A stretch of DNA of 64,000 nt, from positions 167,311,498-167,375,497 of the forward strand of contig JAPWDM010000001.1 of the NCBI GenBank assembly GCA_035578155.1, read 5' to 3'. Positions 11,896-22,030 of the stretch are shown piece after piece; the stretch's first letter is position 1; every line of letters begins with the position of its first letter. The notes beneath the pieces are model-generated. The model was not told where the DNA came from, ran no database searches, and was given only the letters and a program-made list of their open reading frames with translations. Source of the stretch: Brachynemurus nebulosus (taxonomy: Eukaryota; Arthropoda; Insecta; Neuroptera; Myrmeleontidae). Made by a program: the position numbers and the translations under genes.

Positions 11896-12784
11896 AACGT
11901 TGTATATCAGAGATTTATTCTTCTGAGTATCAAGTAGGCATGATTTTGATTAATTATTTTCATTTTTTATTTTTTACAGTGCACATTCTGAATATTTCCG
12001 CTCTCAATACTTCCGCTTCCCCAGTTTGAGACTCGAGCGTTACCACCACTCTACCACCTGTTATTTATTTATTTCAGCAAAGCTAAAAATAAAAAAGTTT
12101 GTTTTGTTTATATTAAGTGGAAGAAAAATTATCTAAATTAAATAAATATAGTAAAACAACTTAAATTTGTAACATCATTATTCGACTAACTAGTCAGCAC
12201 TACTTATATTGATCCACTGCATACGCTGATAGTGTATTCAATTCACTGATACTCTCATTGTCATTCATTATGTAAACAATTAAAACATAAATCTTAAGCA
12301 GGTATAAAAAATTGATTTGTTTATACAAAATAAAAATTAAGAAAAAACATTTAGAGAAGCGAGCGTATAGTTTTGCAAAATTTTATGAGGAGATACATAT
12401 TTTATTTTATCAGTAAACGAAAAATGTTACACAATAGTCAATACTTTTTAATTCGAATTTGAATAATAAAGAAACAGATTTTGTTAACACATGCATAAAT
12501 AGGTGAATACAATAAAAATGATATCATTAGATTTTTGAATTTTTAAATTATATTATTCAGATCCACCTACTTGTTTTGACGCTCCTGAAAAGTTTTTAAT
12601 TTTGACAGGGTCATAAATTATTGAACTATAAATTTTAAATATAGACATAAAAAAATTATTGTACCTTGCCAGCGAGCGATTGGCCTTTGGTGGGAGAACA
12701 ACATTTCCTGGAAAACCTATTCCCCTCGTTTCATTCTGCGGAACTATTGAGAAGGAAGACTGTATTAAAATTCCATCATTTCAT
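11896..12784. other. AT-rich sequence, no gene seen
   Basis: No gene. On the minus strand near 12060-12030 there is a GGTGGTAGAGTGGTGG word like a tRNA A box, but no B box or cloverleaf follows. Confidence 0.4.
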
Positions 12785-12950
12785 GGAATTGCCCAGTGGT
12801 AAAGTTACGATGAATATGAATCACTGGGTAGTAAGGCAATGGTGATTATGGATCACCGGTAGTAAAGTTACGGTGGATATGGATTATTGGGTAGTAAGGT
12901 GATGCCGATTATGAATCACCGATATTAACACTACGGTGAATAGGAATCAT
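12785..12950. repeat. 32-bp minisatellite, locus 2, in A/B dimers
   Basis: Five diverged ~32-bp units in the order A-B-A-B-A. A-type units carry GTAAAGTTACG(A/G)TG and B-type units carry GTAAGG...GATTATG. The alternation gives a ~64-bp higher-order unit, matching the A-B pair at 9403-9500. Confidence 0.75.
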
Positions 12951-13335
12951 TTTGGATCACAATAAACTTTACTTTTAATTTTCCTCAACACGCTTTAAAA
13001 AGCGTTTTGAAGTCATTGCGAAATCATTTTTAACTACAGTACACCCTTTTGAAAAATAAAGGAAATTTTCAAAATTTTTGGCCTTTCTTTAATTTTTTGA
13101 ATAAGTGTACCTATAAAATTTATTATTAAGTAGTAAATAGATTTCTATTTAAACCTGACATACTTGAATTAGAAATAAATATTGAAAGTATTTTTCATAT
13201 GTTGTTTTTATTAAATCTACAAACCAAAAAATTGATGATAATTTTTGATAAGGAAAAGGGATCCAGAAGTAGGCGGAATTTAAAAAAAATGGAAATTAGG
13301 CGACTTAATTTCAGGTCTCCTTCAATTAAGTTTTT
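12951..13335. other. AT-rich sequence, no gene seen
   Basis: No coding signal or identified repeat. Confidence 0.4.
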
Positions 13336-13339
13336 TTAA

Positions 13340-14246
13340 CCCTAGAATCATACGTACTCGTCAAAATGACGAACGAACTTCTTTACCTGCTCCAATACTA
13401 CAACTTGTTGTTGCTTGTCTGTTCTGAAATTTCTGGTATCTAATTTATTTGTTATAATAACACAGCAAACATATTAATTTTGTCTATAGTTGCTGTCGCT
13501 TTGTATATATTAAAATTGTGTGCGTCAATTAGACGTCGATGTATGATTAACGTAGGTTTTTTTTTTAAGACTTTGTACTTCACATATAAAAGTTTTCTTA
13601 ATTTTCTAAAATTTATTAGATATGGATGTTATATTTAATTTATTCAATGATAATGATAATGTGAAAGATTATTACAGCTGTTTAACTTATAGAGACGACA
13701 TAATACTGAAGTTTTAATATATTGTGTCGAAAACTAAAGAATGCGTTTCAAGTGACTTAATAAAAGATTAACAATTTATTTTGTGGAAAATATTTTAATT
13801 TTATTATTTTTTTCGAAAAAATACTAAGAAATTTTAGAAAATTTACAATGTGCCTAATAAGAAAATAACTACATATCTACGGGAATATTTGTGACCGAGA
13901 AATTTCACATTCCGTAAAGTCACACATGTCCACCGACTCGTAATAGTTCATAAATTAATTATTTGAAAGACATGTCTTATGATACAATTGATGTATTTAT
14001 CTATTTTTTAATTTTTATAATGGAAATATGCTTTCATAAAAAGATTAAAAAAATTAATAAACTTTATATTTAAAAAACTTTTCGAAATACAATTTTTTTA
14101 AATATTTTGTTGGCTTTTGTAGTATTGTGATGTAAAAAAAATATTTTTTGCAAATAAACTCTAAAACTCTCCGTAAAAAGTCCATTCGTCAAATTGACGC
14201 CGATGTATGATTAACGTTTCTCGTAGACCAACGTATGATTCTAGGG
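13340..14246. mobile_element. Non-autonomous piggyBac-type element, copy 2 (TTAA flanks)
   Basis: A 907-bp element with CCCTAGAATCATACGT ends and TTAA on both sides (13336-13339, 14247-14250). It is inverted relative to the copy at 1278 and parallel to the one at 59481. The interior tracks the other copies throughout, including the subterminal ...CGTCAAAATGACGAACGAAC block. It has no transposase frame. Confidence 0.92.
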
Positions 14247-14250
14247 TTAA

Positions 14251-15188
14251 GTTAAATGATGATAATGTGTAAAATGAAAAATATGTACCTATGTAAATGC
14301 ATAATTCATAAATGCATATTTTAAAATAGTTTCCCAAAATTAATGAAACACCCCATTAATTATGTTAAATGGGGTAACTTTCAAAGTGTCACTGTCAATG
14401 TGAATATTGGAATGCAATCTTTACTGAAACTAGTTTATTAGGTATGCGGCAATGAATGAAATGAGTACCTACAATTATATAACGATAAACAAGGATAAAC
14501 AAGGATATTAGGCAACAATTAAATGTCTAAAAGTTTTCTTGTTGCTGTATTGTGTTGTAAAATTTGAAATTAGAAATTTTATTCTAATTAAATAGTTTGC
14601 TATAGGTACGTATATTCATACTGTTGGAAATGACGTAGATTCATCGTAAATTTAATTTAATGAATGGAGTACGATATTATAGTTTTCAAACTATTAAATT
14701 AATAATTAAGAACAAACTTTTAACTAAATAACGATGTTATCAAGATGAAAACCAATGTTTTTTGCTATGTGATAATCTTACTAATTGTTTTGTATAAAAA
14801 TAATTGGTTTCCTTTGGGTAAATTTTAAGTATACCGTGGTTGCTTTAAATATTTCAATCAGTAAAGTGAAGTTTATCGATATTGATGTTTCTGTTAATAT
14901 TCTAATACTGTATATATCCTACACTGAAAAAAATTTTTAGTTACTACAACCAAAAAAAAAAACGACAACATTTTTTGTAAAAAACAGCATTAATTAAATT
15001 TATTTAGTTACCGTAACTAAACAATGATGCTTCTAGTCTAGCGTCTACAAAAAGTTGTAGGATTAACACTTAAAGTAACATTTAATTCAACTATAATCGT
15101 ATAGTTACATAGAGAAAAATACGCTGCCAATGGGGTGTGGCACACAGCTTCCTCGTACTCGTAAAAGACTTTAAAACAGTATTCTATA

Positions 15189-15190
<2 letters not shown>
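14251..15190. other. AT-rich sequence, no gene seen
   Basis: It holds a small perfect palindrome, TTTAGTTAC-C-GTAACTAAA, near 15003-15021. The surrounding ~200 bp (CACTGAAAAAAATTTTTAG at 14926) could be an old MITE, but its far end does not match well. Confidence 0.4.

Positions 15191-15191
<1 letters not shown>

Positions 15192-15260
<69 letters not shown>
15192..15260. repeat. (TA)n microsatellite
   Basis: 69 bp of uninterrupted alternating TA immediately upstream of the tandem-repeat element at 15261-15840. Confidence 0.97.
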
Positions 15261-15262
<2 letters not shown>

Positions 15263-15840
15263 GTAAAATTATATTTTCGCCTTAAAGTTCATAAAAAATT
15301 GTAACTCAAAATACTTAAAGGCTAAATTATAAAACAATAGCAAAAATATTGTAGAAACTAACCCCCAAAATACTTTAAAAATTTGAGCGAAGTGGGACTA
15401 GCAGTAAATAAGATATTGACATTTAATGGGATTTCATGGTAGCGCCGTGGATACTATTACTTCGAATGCAATGAAATTTGTAGGGGACCATCTAGGAACC
15501 AGACCGCATAATTTCTGACAATTTCATAAAGAAGAATTGAATAGTTCAGAAGTTATGCCACTTGGTGCAATTTAGTATATTAATGGAATGACATGGTAGC
15601 GGCGTAGCTACCGTTACTCTGATTTCTATTAAATTTATAGGGGACCATCTAGGAGACAAACTGCATCATTTCTGAAAATTTCATTAAACACAATCGAATA
15701 GTTCAGAAGTTATGCAACTTGGTGCAATCTGGCGACACACAGACGGACAGACAGACGTTCGAATGGACAGACACCAAACAAAAATTGTTCAGGAAGCTCT
15801 AAAACGTAAAATGTGCGTAAAAAAATTTTTTTTTGGAGGG
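15261..15840. repeat. Interspersed repeat with two ~160-bp tandem units and a GACAGACAGAC tail
   Basis: Unit 1 begins near 15422 (TTTAATGGGATTTCATGGTA) and unit 2 near 15582 (TTAATGGAATGACATGGTAG). Both contain AGGGGACCATCTAGGA and AATAGTTCAGAAGTTATG. The repeat ends in ACAGACGGACAGACAGACG, a tail seen on many dispersed arthropod repeats. It is directly adjoined by a (TA)n tract. No coding. Confidence 0.7.
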
Positions 15841-16515
15841 AAAAAATTTTTTATTTTTCAAAAGTAATCATAATGCGTCCGCTACTTTAGTAGTCTCGGA
15901 AGCAAAATTAACACGTTATTGTTACAGACACTAAATAACAATGTACAAGCAACTATATCTTATTGTTAATCTAATCAAAACATTAAGCATACAAACCAAT
16001 GATTTTGTTGGAGTAGCTAAAATAATAATTTGTGTTGAAATCGGTAACCATTTGTTTGGACACAAATTATTAACGACGCCAGCAAACCAAAATAATTAAC
16101 TAAAATAATATGTATTATCAATAATAAGTTTGGTAACACATAATTTCTGCCGACTAGTAGAGAAAAATGTGGGTTAAACACCAATATAAAAAGACTCGTA
16201 AAGACGATAATCGGGTAGTGGGTAAAAAGCAGTGGGTAAGAGGTGGTGAGCTGGGGCACCGAAAAGTGCAGAGTAGTGTGGGGTCGCTAGTCGGGATTTT
16301 CTTAAACGTCGCTAAAGTTTATTTAACGTAAAAGGGTCGGAATTGGGAAGTTTGTTTTGGTGGTCAGTAGTGACAGCTTGTGGCCAAGTAAAAAAAAAGA
16401 AAAACGTGTGTCTAGGTCAGTCCTATTTCTTTCCATTTATCTTTTGTTTATATATGTACCTATATCTGTTTATTTCGGGAAGCGATTCCTATTTTGTTTC
16501 TTATATATATATTCT

Positions 16516-16518
<3 letters not shown>
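15841..16518. other. AT-rich sequence, no gene seen
   Basis: No supported gene or recognised element between the tandem repeat and the (TA)n tract that flanks the palindrome. Confidence 0.4.

Positions 16519-16585
<67 letters not shown>
16519..16585. repeat. (TA)n microsatellite, left flank of the palindrome
   Basis: 67 bp of alternating TA directly abutting the first base of the palindrome. A matching tract abuts its last base at 18782. Confidence 0.97.
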
Positions 16586-16587
<2 letters not shown>

Positions 16588-18779
16588 GCATTTTCACGTC
16601 AATTCGACCAGTCTTAAAAGTAAAGTTCTCGGATTTTTTTCATATTCACTCTAATTTATCTACTAGTGGAGCTATGTCCAATTTTGATATTCATTTCTCA
16701 AAATTATTATTTAGGCTCGAGATATTTTGCTTCGAAAATGGCGGTAATTATCACGTTTTTTTGCATCTCTTTTATAAAAAATTCTATATTTTCCAAACGA
16801 GAGATTTGAACTGGATGATGTTTTGTGGGTAAATTCATGAAACTCCATAGTACATTGCAACATAATAAAACTTGTTCTATATTGTACGGTTTTGTATATC
16901 TATGTACTCAAATTAGGTCAAATTTGGACAGCCCTGGCCAAAATCTCTAATGACTTAAATAGATGATTTTGGGTTCATTGTGTTCAGAATTTTATGCTCT
17001 TTCAAATTTTGTAAAGAAACTAATGGACTTTTACTGGTATCAATGTAAAAATTAAGAAAAACAAAAACTATGTGTAGTTATAGAGGGTTCATATACTACA
17101 TATAACATTATACAGTCAATATTTAACCAAAATAGTCTAACTAAATTACACATAGAGAAAAAGAAAATTGCTACCTACACTTTTATAAGTGTAAATGGTT
17201 AAGAGGCTTATATTAAACGTAAAAAAAATAAATGCCTGAGCAGGGGCGGTGGAGGGTTAATTTGGGGGGTCCCAAAAGACTGAAAAATTGTAATATTGCA
17301 ATTTCCGGCGAAAGTCGAAGTCAAAGAAAAAATTATCCTTAACAAAAGTTGTAGATCATGCAAAAATCTACAGCTTTTGTGAAGAACACTTTTTAACATA
17401 ACCTCAAAATTTCGGAGAAAAATGCGAATTTTGTTGTTTTTTTTCTTTATTTCGTTTTATATTTCTCATTTCAACAAAAATAATTTAATTTCTACGGAAC
17501 TTGGTGAAAGTATGCCTTTCTGGATCTTAAATAACCACAAGTTTTTCTGGATAAAAAAATTCAGAAGATCCCGTGATATTGATTTTTTTCAGTCCGGAAA
17601 ACTTTTTTTCCAGAAAAGATTCTACTGAAAAAAAATTTTGTTCTTAAATACAACTACTAATTTTGTTTACTTTACCAAAAATAACTTGTCAAACCGAAAA
17701 GAATGAGCACTGACAGAACTCAGTATGATAATTTTTTTAAGTAGAATTTTTTCATGAAAAAAAAGTTTTCCGAACTGAAAAAAATCAATATCACGAAAAC
17801 TTCTAAATTTTTTTACTCAGAAAAACTTGTGGTTATTTAAGACCCAGAAAGGCATAATTTCACCAAGTTTCTTAAAAATTAAATTATTTTTGTGGAAATG
17901 AGAAATATAAAACGAAATAAAGAAAAAAAACAACAAAATTCGCATTTTTCTCCGAAACTTTGAGGTTATGTTAAAAAGTGACCTTTACAAAAGTTGTAGA
18001 TTTTTGCATGATCTATAACTTTTGTTAAGGATAATTTTTTCTTTGACTTCGACTTTCGCCGGAAATTGCAATATTACAATTTTTCAGTCTTTTGGGACCC
18101 CCCAAATTAACCCTCCACCGCCCCTGCTCACGCATTTATTTTTTTTACGTTTAATATAAGCCTCTTTACCATTTACACTTATAAAAGTGTAGGTAGCAAT
18201 TTTCTTTTTCTCTATGTGTAATTTAGTTAGACTATTTTGGTTAAATATTGACTGTATAATGTTATATGTAGTATATGAACCCTCTATAACTACATATAGT
18301 TTTTGTTTTTCTTAATTTTTACATTGATACCAGTAAAAGTCCATTAGTTTCTTTGCAAAATTTGAAAGAGCATAGAATTCTGAAAACAATGAACCCAAAA
18401 TTATCTATTTAAGTCATTAGAGATTTTGGCCAGGGCTGTCCAAATTTGACCTAATTTGAGTGCATAGATATACAAAACCGTACAATATAGAACAAGTTTT
18501 ATTATGTTGCAATGTACTATGGAGTTTCATGAATTTACCCACAAAACATCATCCAGTTCAAATCTCTCGTTTGGAAAATATAGAATTTTTTATAAAAGAG
18601 ATGCAAAAAAACGTGATAATTACCGCCATTTTCGAAGCAAAATATCTCGAGCCTAAATAATAATTTTGAGAAATGAATATCAAAATTGGACATAGATCTA
18701 CTGGTAGATAAATTATAGTGAATATGAAAGAAATCTGAGAACTTTACTTTTAAGACTGGTCGAATTGACGTGAAAATGC

Positions 18780-18781
<2 letters not shown>
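16586..18781. repeat. ~2.2-kb nearly perfect palindrome (two ~1.05-kb arms, ~95-bp loop)
   Basis: It begins GGGCATTTTCACGTCAATTC and ends with its reverse complement. The left arm (16586 to ~17636) and right arm (~17730-18781) match almost base for base. Short peptides read from the outer ends, 16586-16832 forward and 18535-18781 reverse, differ at only about four of 82 residues. The outer two thirds look roughly 98% identical by eye, and the innermost ~250 bp are visibly more diverged. The loop is ~17637-17729. No transposase is seen. It could be a foldback element that inserted into, and split, a (TA)n tract, or the product of an inverted duplication. A transcript through it would form a long hairpin RNA. 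Confidence 0.93.

Positions 18782-18854
<73 letters not shown>
18782..18854. repeat. (TA)n microsatellite, right flank of the palindrome
   Basis: 73 bp of alternating TA directly abutting the palindrome's right end. Confidence 0.97.
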
Positions 18855-18856
<2 letters not shown>

Positions 18857-18929
18857 TATATTATTTATTTATTGATTCTGTTAATAAAATGGTTAAGTTG
18901 AAACTTCATTATTCTATTGAGTGAACAGT

Positions 18930-19090
18930 GTACACCCTTAAATTCCGGCAACTCAAGCGTAGTGATCTGGAGTTCGAACCCCAGCCTTTCTGTGGGATTT
19001 TCACCGCTACCGATAACCCTAAAAACTACCCCCTCCGTTAACATTTGTGGCAAAATTTATTAACACAACCTTCGGGTTCTATATGTTTTT
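18930..19090 (+). repeat. Possible tRNA-derived SINE fragment
   Basis: GGAGTTCGAACCCCAGC (18971-18987) resembles a tRNA T-arm/B box with a pairing stem. It is followed by a GC-richer body (GGGATTTTCACCGC, ACCCCCTCCG). A matching A box upstream is not clear, so this may be a truncated SINE or a chance match. Confidence 0.35.
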
Positions 19091-19174
19091 TTTAACGTAT
19101 TTATTTAATTTTTTTGTACGTTTCTATTTACTCAATATTTACAACATACGTATATTTTAAATTAAATTGTTATT

Positions 19175-19258
19175 GGAACATCTTCGATTCGAACACGTAA
19201 CATCTGTATTTTCATTAAATTTGTAGCGTGCTTATATCAATTGCGCCATAGGACTATC
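19175..19258 (-). repeat. tRNA-like sequence with A- and B-box words
   Basis: Read on the minus strand it shows TGGCGCAATTGA (A-box-like) and, 40-45 nt on, GTGTTCGAATCG (B-box-like). The acceptor and T stems do not pair properly, so a functional tRNA is unlikely. It may be a SINE head or an old tRNA pseudogene. Confidence 0.35.
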
Positions 19259-19442
19259 AGTACTGATAAAAATACTATACTGTAATTACTTGTGTTATGA
19301 AGAATAGATTTTTAATGTTTCTATTTTCTTCAAGAATGTACAGAATAACTTTTTGTTGGTTCTATTAAATACAAATTAAAGTAGATAGTTGAAAAATTGT
19401 TGAAATTATCACTTTGACGAATAAATGTAAGTTAAATAGGTA

Positions 19443-20387
19443 GGGGAAGGTAGGGCAATGTGGCCACCCTAAGGTTTAAATTGATATATTTTCTAAACGG
19501 TTTTAATTAATTGATATTTCTTGGCATAATACAATTGCAAATTTAATAAAGTCTTTATTTTATAATATACATACGGTTTACATATTCACAGTAATAAAAA
19601 AATTATCAATTATCTCGTAACTGACAAAATGACCACATTACCCACCTTAGGTAGGTAAAGTGGCATAGTAGTATTAATATTAAAAGTTAACATAGATTAA
19701 AACTGACTTTTTAATTTTTAGCTGAAATTACAATTTTTAATCAAAAATATTACACTTTGCTACTAATTAGCAATCATTAAAACAATTTTTAATTCTCCAA
19801 AGTACTCAGATGGTAACTATTCATTCTTAAAACAAAACTCACAAGTAAAATCGCCATCTTCCTCATTGCAACCAGAGCAGACTTCATAGACACATATTTT
19901 GCATATCGTACATCGTATCCATCCATCTTCTGGTTTTGATTCCGGCCACAATAATTCTGATACCACCACTGAATCCACTAGGCCACTTTACCTTTATACA
20001 TAGTGGGCCACATTACCCAAAACTAAGTACAATGGGAAAACTGAAATAAGTCCCGCCCCAACGTATGATTCATAATTGTTTATTATAAAATTAATTACTT
20101 CAGAACTATAATAGACACAGGGGATATTCACAAAAACCAAGTATTCATAATACAATATATTTTATACAATATTTGTGAGTACTTACCTTAGATCAGAGGG
20201 CACAAGAAACACTTTTTTTTAAATAAAATTTTCTATGTAACACCTAACGAGTTGATATGCACCGTGACACTATATAAACGGTCAATCTGTAATTTAAACT
20301 AATTAACAGGAGATGACAGCTTTTAGTTCATTTGCAGACTAATGGTGACCACTTTACCTGCCTGGGCCACTATGGCGAGCCTTCCCC
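19443..20387 (-). mobile_element. TA-flanked pogo-like element with internal GTGGCCAC repeats
   Basis: A 945-bp element with ends GGGGAAGGTAGGGCA and the inverse of GGGGAAGGCTCGCCA, flanked by TA (19441-19442, 20388-20389). The subterminal word GTGGCCAC(A/T)TTACC or close variants recur near 19460, 19630, 19980, 20010 and 20350, in both orientations. On the minus strand it keeps a short Cys-rich coding tail (19817-19987) like that at the C-terminus of some insect pogo/Tigger-type transposases. The DDE domain is missing, so it is non-autonomous. Confidence 0.82.
19817..19987 (-). pseudogene. C-terminal PHD-like zinc-finger tail of a pogo-type transposase
   Basis: The 56-codon open frame contains DGWIRCTICKICVYEVCSGC, then GDFTCEFC and a stop. 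The pattern W-I-x-C-x2-C-x4-E/H-x2-C...F-x-C-x2-C matches the short zinc-binding tail that follows the DDE domain in many insect pogo-like transposases. In that family the aromatic and His usually read KxWxHxxC; here they are KICVYEVC, so a key ligand may be lost. There is no start codon or upstream domain in frame, and stops close it upstream, so it is a fossil end of a larger gene. The family assignment comes from memory of the motif, not from a search. Confidence 0.65.
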
Positions 20388-21879
20388 TACTTTTAGAAAA
20401 AAAATGACCAATGGAACACTATGGATACCTCATATTTATAAACTTATTTTTAGGTATATTTATTATAATAATTTTTTTTTAAGTATCTAATTTTCTTTGG
20501 TATTTTCTTGTATTAACAATAGTGCATTAGTTGCAGTAAATATAAATTTTTTGTTGTAAATATGTATCAGTTAATAAATTTTTTATGCGATCTCTTCTAG
20601 ATATCACAACTAATTTTTTTTTTTTTTTGGGAGACCGATTGAATTTTTACAAAACTCCTGGACGTAATTGAAAGTTAATATAAGATATACTTTAGCATAA
20701 GATATTTTTTAATCATACGCAATATGTTTTTTTTAAATGCCATACATAACACCCTCATCCATTTGTCCCTTTAATTATCTAACGTAAATAATTTTGTTTA
20801 AAGTTTGTAATGTAGTGTATTAAATTTATTTACAGATGTGTAGACATAAATATGATCTTGATATGATGATTAAATTTGTTGAAATTGTTAAGTTAAAATA
20901 TTAGCAAAAACCAAAACAAAAACACTTACTGGAATTTATTTGTAAAGTTTTTAATTATACCACTAAACAATAAACTTTGTAACGTTGAAAAAATTTACTG
21001 TAATGGCTATACTTTATATACCAAATAAAAATTACAAGAAGGTACTGTCATGGTAAAAGCTAAGCATACCTTACAAAATAATCTGTATTTTTTATGTTGT
21101 TGAATATTTGACTGTAATATTAATATGTAAAGCGAAAAAAATATTACTCGTTTGATTTCCATTTCAAATTAACATTGGCATTAAGAAAAGCAAAAGTATT
21201 AGGAATGTAAATTTCTGTAGAAAGAAATCTTTTTTTTGTCGTTTACATTTTATTTTACATTTTTAAATATCTTCATTAATATGTACAGTTATAAATTTTA
21301 GCTTCTTTTTTTGTTTTAATTAAATAAAAGGAAGAAAAATGTTAATTCAAATTACTTAGCGTGTTTCGCCTTATCAAATTAATTAGGTCCGTACATTTTT
21401 GATTTAATGGAGTAATGAAGTTGAAATATTCTTGGCACTTTAATTTTCTTATATTTTTTATTTTGCATTCTTCTTTTTTGTGCGTGTGTTTTTTTAACAG
21501 AAGTTTTCTTTTTAAAGTTCACAGTAGCTTAGTTATAGACAGTATATTTTTTTAAGGAAAATGTCCTTTTTTTTCTATACAGCTTTTTTCTAATGTAAAT
21601 TCAAGGGGATCATCTAGTCTAAAGAGCGAAATTTTCGGCTGTTTTAGGAATTAATAAAAAAAATAATATTTTTACTGTGCATTTTTTTACCACCTATTTA
21701 TTGATATTTGGAGAACAAACGAAAAAGCGTTAATACAAAATAGCGATTTAAATAGAGCCATGCAAAAAAAGTGATGTGTTGGTTGACATGATTTTGGGAT
21801 TTGTGTTCATCTACAACAAAAAAAGAAAAAGATTCTGGTTTAGAATGATTGTGATTCTAGCAAGAAGTACATTGCAAAA
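20388..21879. other. AT-rich sequence with a partial repeat at 20641-20780
   Basis: 20641-20780 (GAATTTTTACAAAACTCCTG through CATACATAACACC) is a diverged relative of the inner part of the 46120-46373 element. The rest shows no gene or clear repeat. Confidence 0.45.
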
Positions 21880-22030
21880 AAAATTAAAAATATCTAAAAA
21901 TGGCGGTGAATTTTCGTACAAAACAAATTTCTGTCATATAGTCTCGAGCTCGGGTCTTACTATGAGAGCCACTGTAACAGCTGAATTTCCAGAATGGAAA
22001 TTCGCTAAAAGAATGTCCATAAATTTCTTT
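21880..22030 (+). repeat. Interspersed repeat fragment shared with 61960-62103 (inverted)
   Basis: GGGTCTTACTATGAGAGCC and AGCTGAATTTCCAGAATG match, as reverse complement, GGTCTTACCATAAGAACTGC and GCTGAATTTCCAGAATGA at about 61975-62035. The class is unknown and no coding is supported. Confidence 0.6.

Noticed and set aside
11990..12062. tRNA-like A box (GGTGGTAGAGTGGTGG) on the minus strand
   Set aside because: No B box at the right distance and no cloverleaf; too weak to call a SINE or tRNA.
14926..15128. Possible MITE starting CACTGAAAAAAATTTTTAG
   Set aside because: The right end does not give a convincing inverted match and no target duplication is visible.
16494..16832. A ~82-residue peptide seen nearly identically at both ends of the palindrome
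   Set aside because: The similarity is explained by the DNA palindrome. No motif, and the frame starts in the (TA)n tract.
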